NCBI RefSeq assembly: GCF_021155765.1
Contig: NC_060105.1
Span: 4,340,001 to 4,404,000, forward strand
Source of the DNA: Diprion similis
Taxonomy: Eukaryota > Arthropoda > Insecta > Hymenoptera > Diprionidae
Length of the DNA stretch: 64,000 nt
Reading direction: 5' to 3'
Made by a program: the position numbers and the translations under genes. Below the pieces are notes generated by a model. The model searched no databases and was not told where the DNA came from. It worked only from the letters and a program-made list of their open reading frames with translations. Below, one piece after another: positions 1 through 11,934 of this stretch (its first letter is position 1; every line of letters starts with the position of its first letter).

Positions 1-1272
1 GACAAGCACAACATCATTTCAGAAAATCAATATGGATTCAGACAAAATTGCAGCACACAGGATGCGATCTACTCACTAACAAAGTACATATACGGGAAGA
101 TAGACAAAAAGAAGAAAATAGTAGGAGTGTATCTAGACCTAGCGAAAGCTTTCGACACGGTGCCACATCAAAGACTGTTGGAGAAAATGGAAGCAATAGG
201 GATCAGGGGCATCTCTCTGCGATGGTTCGGAAGCTACCTGACAGAAAGAACGCAACAAGTAAAACTAGGAACATCATACAGTGAACGAAAAATTACGGAA
301 TGCGGAATACCCCAAGGGACTGTCCTATCGGCAATTTTGTTTAACGTATATGTAAATGATATATGCAACATGAAAATGTCATCGAAAATATTAGCATACG
401 CCGACGACACTGTCATATTGACTGCAAAGGATACGTGGAAAGAAGCCTTTGAAACAGCAAACCAAGACCTGAATGCAGTATATGAATATCTTAACGAACA
501 CCTACTATCCTTGAATGAGAAAAAAACCAAATATATGACATACGCATCCAGCAAAATAGGAGAAGAAACAAGAGGACCGGAATTTTCAATTAAACTACAT
601 AGATACGATACAACAAACAAGAAATGGACGTATGAAGAAATTGAAAAGACAGAAGAAATAAAGTACCTAGGAATAATCATTGACCAAAAACTAACATGGA
701 AGACACATATACTTCAAACATCAGCAAGAATCCGAAAACTGATACACACCTTCATCAATTTACAAAATATGGTAGACAAAACAACAATGAAAAAAGTATA
801 CTATAGTCTCGTGAACTCCGTACTAGAATACGGTATAATAGGCTGGGGTGGAACATACGGCAAACATCTAAGACCGCTGGAAATAACTCAGAAGCTAATC
901 CTAAGAATAGCGTACAAGAAGGATAGAAAATACTCTACCGAGAAATTATATGAAGAAACGGGACTACTGGACATTAGACAAACTTACATGAAGGCTGCAG
1001 CAATAAAGATTCATAAATCGAATTTAACGGACGAAGAATACCAGATCGTACACGCGCATGATACAAGGGCAAGAGTCAACAAAGAGGTAACAAACCTGAA
1101 AACATACACAACGAAAGGACAACACCAAGCTGACTACATAGGCCGAAAAATATATAACGAACTCGATAACGAAATGAGAAAACAACCAACACTCAGATTC
1201 AAAAAAAACATGAAACAATGGATTTTCAGCAGAGGAAGAGAATACTTCAACAAAATTACAAGCCAGGAATGA
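1..1272 (+). CDS. LINE ORF2 reverse transcriptase, C-terminal part (5' truncated by window)
   Basis: The frame is open from base 1 to the TGA at 1270-1272 (423 residues), so the start lies outside the window. Reverse-transcriptase motifs appear in order: motif A with YLDLAKAFDTV (about residues 45-55), motif B with GIPQGTVLSA (about 102), and the catalytic YADDTV box (about 131-136). A thumb segment YLGIIIDQKLTW follows at about 222. The protein would copy its own RNA at a nicked target site. Any upstream endonuclease domain is out of view. No frameshift or stop interrupts the visible part, and all catalytic aspartates are present, so the copy is either young or recently active. Start codons at 48 and 127 are internal. 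The antisense frames over it (234-680, 1024-1218) are shadows. Confidence 0.9.
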   Translation, partial: DKHNIISENQYGFRQNCSTQDAIYSLTKYIYGKIDKKKKIVGVYLDLAKAFDTVPHQRLLEKMEAIGIRGISLRWFGSYLTERTQQVKLGTSYSERKITECGIPQGTVLSAILFNVYVNDICNMKMSSKILAYADDTVILTAKDTWKEAFETANQDLNAVYEYLNEHLLSLNEKKTKYMTYASSKIGEETRGPEFSIKLHRYDTTNKKWTYEEIEKTEEIKYLGIIIDQKLTWKTHILQTSARIRKLIHTFINLQNMVDKTTMKKVYYSLVNSVLEYGIIGWGGTYGKHLRPLEITQKLILRIAYKKDRKYSTEKLYEETGLLDIRQTYMKAAAIKIHKSNLTDEEYQIVHAHDTRARVNKEVTNLKTYTTKGQHQADYIGRKIYNELDNEMRKQPTLRFKKNMKQWIFSRGREYFNKITSQE

Positions 1273-1455
1273 AAACGATGAGACCTACAAATCAGAACAC
1301 AGGACGGACAACACGAACGAAATAATGAAAATAAGTAAGCCGAACCCTTGACACCCTACGCACAAGTTTCCGAACTTATGTGGGGGAGGGCGACGCACTC
1401 TACATGGAGGTACACATCGTAGATTATAAGTTAATTCTCACGCAGACAGAAATAG

Positions 1456-1486
<31 letters not shown>

Positions 1487-1568
1487 ACTGTATAAACTTA
1501 CAAGTATAACTATGTAGCGTATTTAAAAAAAAAAAAAATGTATTGTGTTCACCGAAATGGGAGATATC

Positions 1569-1596
<28 letters not shown>
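1273..1596 (+). other. 3' UTR and AAACT-repeat tail of the retroelement
   Basis: Non-coding 3' end of the LINE. It carries an internal A-run of about 29 bases near 1457-1485 and a shorter one near 1524-1536. It ends with tandem AAACT-type units that stop where the satellite begins. In LINEs of this type the 3' UTR and tail are the template recognised for target-primed reverse transcription; that role is inferred here. Confidence 0.6.
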
Positions 1597-1599
<3 letters not shown>

Positions 1600-4500
1600 C
1601 CCCTTTGCATTTTTGGCGAAAATTTCGACGACTTTGAAAAGTGCTGCAATTAATTCTTTAGGGTACCATTCCGACGTGATTTTGCGAGAGGAATCGATCA
1701 ACCGCAGTCCCGATACGCTGCGAGCAACACCTGCAAAGTGACAGCCGAAAAACTGCAGATTTTCATCGTCATTTCTCTGCTGCTGGTCCTAGGCTATTTT
1801 TCATGTGTTTTCTGAGTTCCTGGGCGTCGAATTAGTCTAAAAAGCGTCATACGGATCGATTCCCAGACAAAAGATTTTTCGGCCAAAAAAAATCCAAGGC
1901 TAACCCCTTTGCATTTTGGGCGAAAATTTCGACGACTTTGGAAAGTGCTGCAATTGTTTCTTTAGGGTACTTTTCCGACGTGATTTTGCGAGAGGAATCG
2001 ATCTATCGCAGTCCCGATACGCTGCGAGCAACACCTGCAAAGTTACAGCCGAAAAACTGCAGATTTTCATCGTCATTTCTCTGCTGCTGGTCCTAGGCTA
2101 TTTTTCATGTGTTTTCTGAGTTCCTGGGCGTCGAATTAGTCTGAAAAGCGTCATACGGATCGATTCCCAGACAAAAGATTTTTCGGCCAAAAAAAATCCA
2201 AGGCTAACCCCTTTGCATTTTTGGCGAAAATTTCGACGACTTTGAAAAGTGCTGCAATTAATTCTTTAGGGTACTATTCCGACGTGATTTTGCGAGAGGA
2301 ATCGATCAATCGCAGTCCCGATACGCTGCGAGCAACACCTGCAAAGTTACAGCCGAAAAACTGCAGATTTCCATCGTCATTTCTCTGCTGCTGGTCCTAG
2401 GCTATTTTTCATGTGTTTTCTGAGTTCCTGGGCGTCGAATTAGTCTAAAAAGCGTCATACGGATCGATTCCCAGACAAAAGATTTTTCGGCCAAAAAAAA
2501 TCCAAGGCTAACCCCTTTGCATTTTTGGCGAAAATTTCGACGACTTTGAAAAGTGCTGCAATTAATTCTTTAGGGTACCATTCCGACGTGATTTTGCGAG
2601 AGGAATCGATCAACCGCAGTCCCGATACGCTGCGAGCAACACCTGCAAAGTTACAGCCGAAAAACTGCAGATTTTCATCGTCATTTCTCTGCTGCTGGTC
2701 CTAGGCTATTTTTCATGTGTTTTCTGAGTTCCTGGGCGTCGAATTAGTCTAAAAAGCGTCATACGGATCGATTCCCAGACAAAAGATTTTTCGGCCAAAA
2801 AAAATCCAAGGCTAACCCCTTTGCATTTTTGGCGAAAATTTCGACGACTTTGAAAAGTGCTGCAATTAATTCTTTAGGGTACTATTCCGACGTGATTTTG
2901 CGAGAGGAATCGATCAATCGCAGTCCCGATACGCTGCGAGCAACACCTGCAAAGTTACAGCCGAAAAACTGCAGATTTTCATCGTCATTTCTCTGCTGCT
3001 GGTCCTAGGCTATTTTTCATGTGTTTTCTGAGTTCCTGGGCGTCGAATTAGTCTAAAAAGCGTCATACGGATCGATTCCCAGACTAAAGATTTTTCGGCC
3101 AAAAAAAATCCAAGGCTAACCCCTTTGCATTTTTGGCGAAAATTTCGACGACTTTGAAAAGTGCTGCAATTAATTCTTTAGGGTACTATTCCGACGTGAT
3201 TTTGCGAGAGGAATCGATCAACCGCAGTCCCGATACGCTGCGAGCAACACCTGCAAAGTTACAGCCGAAAAACTGCAGATTTTCATCGTCATTTCTCTGC
3301 TGCTGGTCCTAGGCTATTTTTCATGTGTTTTCTGAGTTCCTGGGCGTCGAATTAGTCTAAAAAGCGTCATACGGATCGATTCCCAGACAAAAGATTTTTC
3401 GGCCAAAAAAAATCCAAGGCTAACCCCTTTGCATTTTGGGCGAAAATTTCGACGACTTTGAAAAGTGCTGCAATTGTTTCTTTAGGGTACTTTTCCGACG
3501 TGATTTTGCGAGAGGAATCGATCTATCGCAGTCCCGATACGCTGCGAGCAACACCTGCAAAGTTACAGCCGAAAAACTGCAGATTTTCATCGTCATTTCT
3601 CTGCTGCTGGTCCTAGCCTATTTTTCATGTGTTTTCTGAGTTCCTGGGCGTCGAATTAGTCTAAAAAGCGTCATACGGATCGATTCCCAGACAAAAGATT
3701 TTTCGGCCAAAAAAAATCCAAGGCTAACCCCTTTGCATTTTTGGCGAAAATTTCGACGACTTTGAAAAGTGCTGCAATTAATTCTTTAGGGTACTATTCC
3801 GACGTGATTTTGCGAGAGGAATCGATCAATCGCAGTCCCGATACGCTGCGAGCAACACCTGCAAAGTTACAGCCGAAAAACTGCAGATTTTCATCGTCAT
3901 TTCTCTGCTGCTGGTCCTAGGCTATTTTTCATGTGTTTTCTGAGTTCCTGGGCGTCGAATTAGTCTAAAAAGCGTCATACGGATCGATTCCCAGACAAAG
4001 GATTTTTCGGCCAAAAAAAATCCAAGGCTAACCCCTTTGCATTTTTGGCGAAAATTTCGACGACTTTGAAAAGTGCTGCAATTAATTCTTTAGGGTACTA
4101 TTCCGACGTGATTTTGCGAGAGGAATCGATCAATCGCAGTCCCGATACGCTGCGAGCAACACCTGCAAAGTTACAGCCGAAAAACTGCAGATTTTCATCG
4201 TCATTTCTCTGCTGCTGGTCCTAGGCTATTTTTCATGTGTTTTCTGAGTTCCTGGGCGTCGAATTAGTCTAAAAAGCGTCATACGGATCGATTCCCAGAC
4301 AAAAGATTTTTCGGCCAAAAAAAATCCAAGGCTAACCCCTTTGCATTTTTGGCGAAAATTTCGACGACTTTGAAAAGTGCTGCAATTAATTCTTTAGGGT
4401 ACTATTCCGACGTGATTTTGCGAGAGGAATCGATCAATCGCAGTCCCGATACGCTGCGAGCAACACCTGCAAAGTTACAGCCGAAAAACTGCAGATTTTC

Positions 4501-7500
4501 ATCGTCATTTCTCTGCTGCTGGTCCTAGGCTATTTTTCATGTGTTTTCTGAGTTCCTGGGCGTCGAATTAGTCTAAAAAGCGTCATACGGATCGATTCCC
4601 AGACAAAAGATTTTTCGTCCAAAAAAAATCCAAGGCTAACCCCTTTGCATTTTTGGCGTAAATTTCGACGACTTTGAAAAGTGCTGCAATTAATTCTTTA
4701 GGGTACTATTCCGACGTGATTTTGCGAGAGGAATCGATCAATCGCAGTCCCGATACGCTGCGAGCAACACCTGCAAAGTTACAGCCGAAAAACTGCAGAT
4801 TTTCATCGTCATTTCTCTGCTGCTGGTCCTAGGCTATTTTTCATGTGTTTTCTGAGTTCCTGGGCGTCGAATTAGTCTAAAAAGCGTCATACGGATCGAT
4901 TCCCAGACAAAAGATTTTTCGGCCAAAAAAAATCCAAGGCTAACCCCTTTGCATTTTTGGCGAAAATTTCGACGACTTTGAAAAGTGCTGCAATTAATTC
5001 TTTAGGGTACTATTCCGACGTGATTTTGCGAGAGGAATCGATCAATCGCAGTCCCGATACGCTGCGAGCAACACCTGCAAAGTTACAGCCGAAAAACTGC
5101 AGATTTTCATCGTCATTTCTCTGCTGCTGGTCCTAGGCTATTTTTCATGTGTTTTCTGAGTTCCTGGGCGTCGAATTAGTCTAAAAAGCGTCATACGGAT
5201 CGATTCCCAGACAAAAGATTTTTCGGCCAAAAAAAATCCAAGGCTAACCCCTTTGCATTTTTGGCGAAAATTTCGACGACTTTGAAAAGTGCTGCAATTA
5301 ATTCTTTAGGGTACTATTCCGACGTGATTTTGCGAGAGGAATCGATCAATCGCAGTCCCGATACGCTGCGAGCAACACCTGCAAAGTTACAGCCGAAAAA
5401 CTGCAGATTTTCATCGTCATTTCTCTGCTGCTGGTCCTAGGCTATTTTTCATGTGTTTTCTGAGTTCCTGGGCGTCGAATTAGTCTAAAAAGCGTCATAC
5501 GGATCGATTCCCAGACAAAAGATTTTTCGGCCAAAAAAAATCCAAGGCTAACCCCTTTGCATTTTTGGCGAAAATTTCGACGACTTTGAAAAGTGCTGCA
5601 AATAATTCTTTAGGGTACTATTCCGACGTGATTTTGCGAGAGGAATCGATCAATCGCAGTCCCGATACGCTGCGAGCAACACCTGCAAAGTTACAGCCGA
5701 AAAACTGCAGATTTTCATCGTCATTTCTCTGCTGCTGGTCCTAGGCTATTTTTCATGTGTTTTCTGAGTTCCTGGGCGTCGAATTAGTCTAAAAAGCGTC
5801 ATACGGATCGATTCCCAGACAAAAGATTTTTCGGCCAAAAAAAATCCAAGGCTAACCCCTTTGCATTTTTGGCGAAAATTTCGACGACTTTGAAAAGTGC
5901 TGCAATTAATTCTTTAGGGTACTATTCCGACGTGATTTTGCGAGAGGAATCGATCAATCGCAGTCCCGATACGCTGCGAGCAACACCTGCAAAGTTACAG
6001 CCGAAAAACTGCAGATTTTCATCGTCATTTCTCTGCTGCTGGTCCTAGGCTATTTTTCATGTGTTTTCTGAGTTCCTGGGCGTCGAATTAGTCTAAAAAG
6101 CGTCATACGGATCGATTCCCAGACAAAAGATTTTTCGGCCAAAAAAAATCCAAGGCTAACCCCTTTGCATTTTTGGCGAAAATTTCGACGACTTTGAAAA
6201 GTGCTGCAATTAATTCTTTAGGGTACTATTCCGACGTGATTTTGCGAGAGGAATCGATCAATCGCAGTCCCGATACGCTGCGAGCAACACCTGCAAAGTT
6301 ACAGCCGAAAAACTGCAGATTTTCATCGTCATTTCTCTGCTGCTGGTCCTAGGCTATTTTTCATGTGTTTTCTGAGTTCCTGGGCGTCGAATTAGTCTAA
6401 AAAGCGTCATACGGATCGATTCCCAGACAAAAGATTTTTCGGCCAAAAAAAATCCAAGGCTAACCCCTTTGCATTTTTGGCGAAAATTTCGACGACTTTG
6501 AAAAGTGCTGCAATTAATTCTTTAGGGTACTATTCCGACGTGATTTTGCGAGAGGAATCGATCAATCGCAGTCCCGATACGCTGCGAGCAACACCTGCAA
6601 AGTTACAGCCGAAAAACTGCAGATTTTCATCGTCATTTCTCTGCTGCTGGTCCTAGGCTATTTTTCATGTGTTTTCTGAGTTCCTGGGCGTCGAATTAGT
6701 CTAAAAAGCGTCATACGGATCGATTCCCAGACAAAAGATTTTTCGTCCAAAAAAAATCCAAGGCTAACCCCTTTGCATTTTTGGCGTAAATTTCGACGAC
6801 TTTGAAAAGTGCTGCAATTAATTCTTTAGGGTACTATTCCGACGTGATTTTGCGAGAGGAATCGATCAATCGCAGTCCCGATACGCTGCGAGCAACACCT
6901 GCAAAGTTACAGCCGAAAAACTGCAGATTTTCATCGTCATTTCTCTGCTGCTGGTCCTAGGCTATTTTTCATGTGTTTTCTGAGTTCCTGGGCGTCGAAT
7001 TAGTCTAAAAAGCGTCATACGGATCGATTCCCAGACAAAAGATTTTTCGGCCAAAAAAAATCCAAGGCTAACCCCTTTGCATTTTTGGCGAAAATTTCGA
7101 CGACTTTGAAAAGTGCTGCAATTAATTCTTTAGGGTACTATTCCGACGTGATTTTGCGAGAGGAATCGATCAATCGCAGTCCCGATACGCTGCGAGCAAC
7201 ACCTGCAAATTTACAGCCGAAAAACTGCAGATTTTCATCGTCATTTCTCTGCTGCTGGTCCTAGGCTATTTTTCATGTGTTTTCTGAGTTCCTGGGCGTC
7301 GAATTAGTCTAAAAAGCGTCATACGGATCGATTCCCAGACAAAAGATTTTTCGTCCAAAAAAAATCCAAGGCTAACCCCTTTGCATTTTTGGCGTAAATT
7401 TCGACGACTTTGAAAAGTGCTGCAATTAATTCTTTAGGGTACTATTCCGACGTGATTTTGCGAGAGGAATCGATCAATCGCAGTCCCGATACGCTGCGAG

Positions 7501-10500
7501 CAACACCTGCAAAGTTACAGCCGAAAAACTGCAGATTTTCATCGTCATTTCTCTGCTGCTGGTCCTAGGCTATTTTTCATGTGTTTTCTGAGTTCCTGGG
7601 CGTCGAATTAGTCTAAAAAGCGTCATACGGATCGATTCCCAGACAAAAGATTTTTCGGCCAAAAAAAATCCAAGGCTAACCCCTTTGCATTTTTGGCGAA
7701 AATTTCGACGACTTTGAAAAGTGCTGCAATTAATTCTTTAGGGTACTATTCCGACGTGATTTTGCGAGAGGAATCGATCAATCGCAGTCCCGATACGCTG
7801 CGAGCAACACCTGCAAAGTTACAGCCGAAAAACTGCAGATTTTCATCGTCATTTCTCTGCTGCTGGTCCTAGGCTATTTTTCATGTGTTTTCTGAGTTCC
7901 TGGGCGTCGAATTAGTCTAAAAAGCGTCATACGGATCGATTCCCAGACAAAAGATTTTTCGGCCAAAAAAAATCCAAGGCTAACCCCTTTGCATTTTTGG
8001 CGAAAATTTCGACGACTTTGAAAAGTGCTGCAATTAATTCTTTAGGGTACTATTCCGACGTGATTTTGCGAGAGGAATCGATCAATCGCAGTCCCGATAC
8101 GCTGCGAGCAACACCTGCAAAGTTACAGCCGAAAAACTGCAGATTTTCATCGTCATTTCTCTGCTGCTGGTCCTAGGCTATTTTTCATGTGTTTTCTGAG
8201 TTCCTGGGCGTCGAATTAGTCTAAAAAGCGTCATACGGATCGATTCCCAGACAAAAGATTTTTCGGCCAAAAAAAATCCAAGGCTAACCCCTTTGCATTT
8301 TTGGCGTAAATTTCGACGACTTTGAAAAGTGCTGCAATTAATTCTTTAGGGTACTATTCCGACGTGATTTTGCGAGAGGAATCGATCAATCGCAGTCCCG
8401 ATACGCTGCGAGCAACACCTGCAAAGTTACAGCCGAAAAACTGCAGATTTTCATCGTCATTTCTCTGCTGCTGGTCCTAGGCTATTTTTCATGTGTTTTC
8501 TGAGTTCCTGGGCGTCGAATTAGTCTAAAAAGCGTCATACGGATCGATTCCCAGACAAAAGATTTTTCGTCCAAAAAAAATCCAAGGCTAACCCCTTTGC
8601 ATTTTTGGCGTAAATTTCGACGACTTTGAAAAGTGCTGCAATTAATTCTTTAGGGTACTATTCCGACGTGATTTTGCGAGAGGAATCGATCAATCGCAGT
8701 CCCGATACGCTGCGAGCAACACCTGCAAAGTTACAGCCGAAAAACTGCAGATTTTCATCGTCATTTCTCTGCTGCTGGTCCTAGGCTATTTTTCATGTGT
8801 TTTCTGAGTTCCTGGGCGTCGAATTAGTTCAAAAAGCGTCATACGGATCGATTCCCAGACAAAAGATTTTTCGTCCAAAAAAAATCCAAGGCTAACCCCT
8901 TTGCATTTTTGGCGTAAATTTCGACGACTTTGAAAAGTGCTGCAATTAATTCTTTAGGGTACTATTCCGACGTGATTTTGCGAGAGGAATCGATCAATCG
9001 CAGTCCCGATACGCTGCGAGCAACACCTGCAAAGTTACAGCCGAAAAACTGCAGATTTTCATCGTCATTTCTCTGCTGCTGGTCCTAGGCTATTTTTCAT
9101 GTGTTTTCTGAGTTCCTGGGCGTCGAATTAGTCTAAAAAGCGTCATACGGATCGATTCCCAGACAAAAGATTTTTCGGCCAAAAAAAATCCAAGGCTAAC
9201 CCCTTTGCATTTTTGGCGAAAATTTCGACGACTTTGAAAAGTGCTGCAATTAATTCTTTAGGGTACTATTCCGACGTGATTTTGCGAGAGGAATCGATCA
9301 ATCGCAGTCCCGATACGCTGCGAGCAACACCTGCAAAGTTACAGCCGAAAAACTGCAGATTTTCATCGTCATTTCTCTGCTGCTGGTCCTAGGCTATTTT
9401 TCATGTGTTTTCTGAGTTCCTGGGCGTCGAATTAGTCTAAAAAGCGTCATACGGATCGATTCCCAGACAAAAGATTTTTCGGCCAAAAAAAATCCAAGGC
9501 TAACCCCTTTGCATTTTTGGCGTAAATTTCGACGACTTTGAAAAGTGCTGCAATTAATTCTTTAGGGTACTATTCCGACGTGATTTTGCGAGAGGAATCG
9601 ATCAATCGCAGTCCCGATACGCTGCGAGCAACACCTGCAAAGTTACAGCCGAAAAACTGCAGATTTTCATCGTCATTTCTCTGCTGCTGGTCCTAGGCTA
9701 TTTTTCATGTGTTTTCTGAGTTCCTGGGCGTCGAATTAGTCTAAAAAGCGTCATACGGATCGATTCCCAGACAAAAGATTTTTCGTCCAAAAAAAATCCA
9801 AGGCTAACCCCTTTGCATTTTTGGCGTAAATTTCGACGACTTTGAAAAGTGCTGCAATTAATTCTTTAGGGTACTATTCCGACGTGATTTTGCGAGAGGA
9901 ATCGATCAATCGCAGTCCCGATACGCTGCGAGCAACACCTGCAAAGTTACAGCCGAAAAACTGCAGATTTTCATCGTCATTTCTCTGCTGCTGGTCCTAG
10001 GCTATTTTTCATGTGTTTTCTGAGTTCCTGGGCGTCGAATTAGTTCAAAAAGCGTCATACGGATCGATTCCCAGACAAAAGATTTTTCGTCCAAAAAAAA
10101 TCCAAGGCTAACCCCTTTGCATTTTTGGCGTAAATTTCGACGACTTTGAAAAGTGCTGCAATTAATTCTTTAGGGTACTATTCCGACGTGATTTTGCGAG
10201 AGGAATCGATCAATCGCAGTCCCGATACGCTGCGAGCAACACCTGCAAAGTTACAGCCGAAAAACTGCAGATTTTCATCGTCATTTCTCTGCTGCTGGTC
10301 CTAGGCTATTTTTCATGTGTTTTCTGAGTTCCTGGGCGTCGAATTAGTCTAAAAAGCGTCATACGGATCGATTCCCAGACAAAAGATTTTTCGGCCAAAA
10401 AAAATCCAAGGCTAACCCCTTTGCATTTTTGGCGAAAATTTCGACGACTTTGAAAAGTGCTGCAATTAATTCTTTAGGGTACTATTCCGACGTGATTTTG

Positions 10501-11934
10501 CGAGAGGAATCGATCAATCGCAGTCCCGATACGCTGCGAGCAACACCTGCAAAGTTACAGCCGAAAAACTGCAGATTTTCATCGTCATTTCTCTGCTGCT
10601 GGTCCTAGGCTATTTTTCATGTGTTTTCTGAGTTCCTGGGCGTCGAATTAGTATAAAAAGCGTCATACGGATCGATTCCCAGACAAAAGATTTTCGGCCA
10701 AAAAAAATCCAAGGCTAACCCCTTTGCATTTTTGGCGAAAATTCCGACGACTTTGAAAAGTGCTGCATTTAATTTTTTAGGGTACTATTCCGACGTGATT
10801 TTGCGAGAGGAATCGATCAATCGCAGTCCCGATACGCTGCGAGCAACACCTGCAAAGTTACAGCCGAAAAACTGCAGATTTTCATCGTCATTTCTCTGCT
10901 GCTGGTCCTAGGCTATTTTTCATGTGTTTTCTGAGTTCCTGGGCGTCGAATTAGTCTAAAAAGCGTCATACGGATCGATTCCCAGACAAAAGATTTTTCG
11001 TCCAAAAAAAATCCAAGGCTAACCCCTTTGCATTTTTGGCGTAAATTTCGACGACTTTGAAAAGTGCTGCAATTAATTCTTTAGGGTACTATTCCGACGT
11101 GATTTTGCGAGAGGAATCGATCAATCGCAGTCCCGATACGCTGCGAGCAACACCTGCAAAGTTACAGCCGAAAAACTGCAGATTTTCATCGTCATTTCTC
11201 TGCTGCTGGTCCTAGGCTATTTTTCATGTGTTTTCTGAGTTCCTGGGCGTCGAATTAGTCTAAAAAGCGTCATACGGATCGATTCCCAGACAAAAGATTT
11301 TTCGGCCAAAAAAAATCCAAGGCTAACCCCTTTGCATTTTTGGCGAAAATTTCGACGACTTTGAAAAGTGCTGCAATTAATTCTTTAGGGTACTATTCCG
11401 ACGTGATTTTGCGAGAGGAATCGATCAATCGCAGTCCCGATACGCTGCGAGCAACACCTGCAAAGTTACAGCCGAAAAACTGCAGATTTTCATCGTCATT
11501 TCTCTGCTGCTGGTCCTAGGCTATTTTTCATGTGTTTTCTGAGTTCCTGGGCGTCGAATTAGTCTAAAAAGCGTCATACGGATCGATTCCCAGACAAAAG
11601 ATTTTTCCGCCAAAAAAAATCCAAGGCTAACCCCTTTGCATTTTTGGCGAAAATTTCGACGACTTTGAAAAGTGCTGCAATTAATTCTTTAGGGTACTAT
11701 TCCGACGTGATTTTGCGAGAGGAATCGATCAATCGCAGTCTCGATACGCTGCGAGCAACACCTGCAAAGTTACAGCCGAAAAACTGCAGATTTTCATCGT
11801 CATTTCTCTGCTGCTGGTCCTAGGCTATTTTTCATGTGTTTTCTGAGTTCCTGGGCGTCGGATGAGTCTAGAAAGCGTCATACGGATCGATTCCCAGACA
11901 AAAGATTTTTCGGCCAAAAAAAATCCAAGGCTAA
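1597..11934. repeat. Satellite DNA array, 304-bp monomer, 34 near-identical tandem copies
   Basis: The phase mark CCCCTTTGCATTTT recurs at 1600, 1904, 2208, 2512, 2816, 3120 and so on to 11631, always 304 bp apart. The one exception is a single lost T near 10691, which makes that monomer 303 bp. Copies differ by a few bases only, and many adjacent ones differ at one or two sites. Each monomer has a PstI site (CTGCAG), an AvrII site (CCTAGG) and two ATCGAT sites. No RNA polymerase III box or coding potential is convincing. Arrays with this period and homogeneity are typical of centromeric, pericentromeric or subtelomeric heterochromatin, but this one lies within about 4 kb of Fmr1. The window shows only the part right of the retroelement, so the full array is probably longer. 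Short frames inside it (1916-2119, 3436-3639) are chance frames. Confidence 0.97.

Larger units (their letters stand above)
1..1596 (+). mobile_element. 3' part of a non-LTR (LINE) retrotransposon
   Basis: This is the 3' half of a LINE that continues beyond the left edge of the window. It holds an open reverse-transcriptase frame (1-1272), about 300 bp of 3' UTR with two A-runs (about 1457-1485 and 1524-1536), and a simple-repeat tail of five AAACT-type units (about 1573-1596) instead of a terminal poly(A). Short microsatellite tails and the C-terminal sequence after the thumb (His-x-Thr-Arg, then a Tyr-Ile-Gly...Tyr-Asn pattern) are typical of CR1/L2/Jockey-type elements. I infer that broad group and cannot name the family. 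The tail runs directly into satellite monomer sequence, so the element sits inside, or at the left edge of, the array. Confidence 0.88.

Noticed and set aside
1916-3639. 67-residue frames repeated in the satellite (1916-2119, 3436-3639)
   Set aside because: They exist only in two variant monomers, start from non-conserved codons, and other monomers have stops; the repeat is not coding.
1597-11934. CRISPR-like array
   Set aside because: It is a uniform tandem repeat without unique spacers, in a eukaryotic genome.
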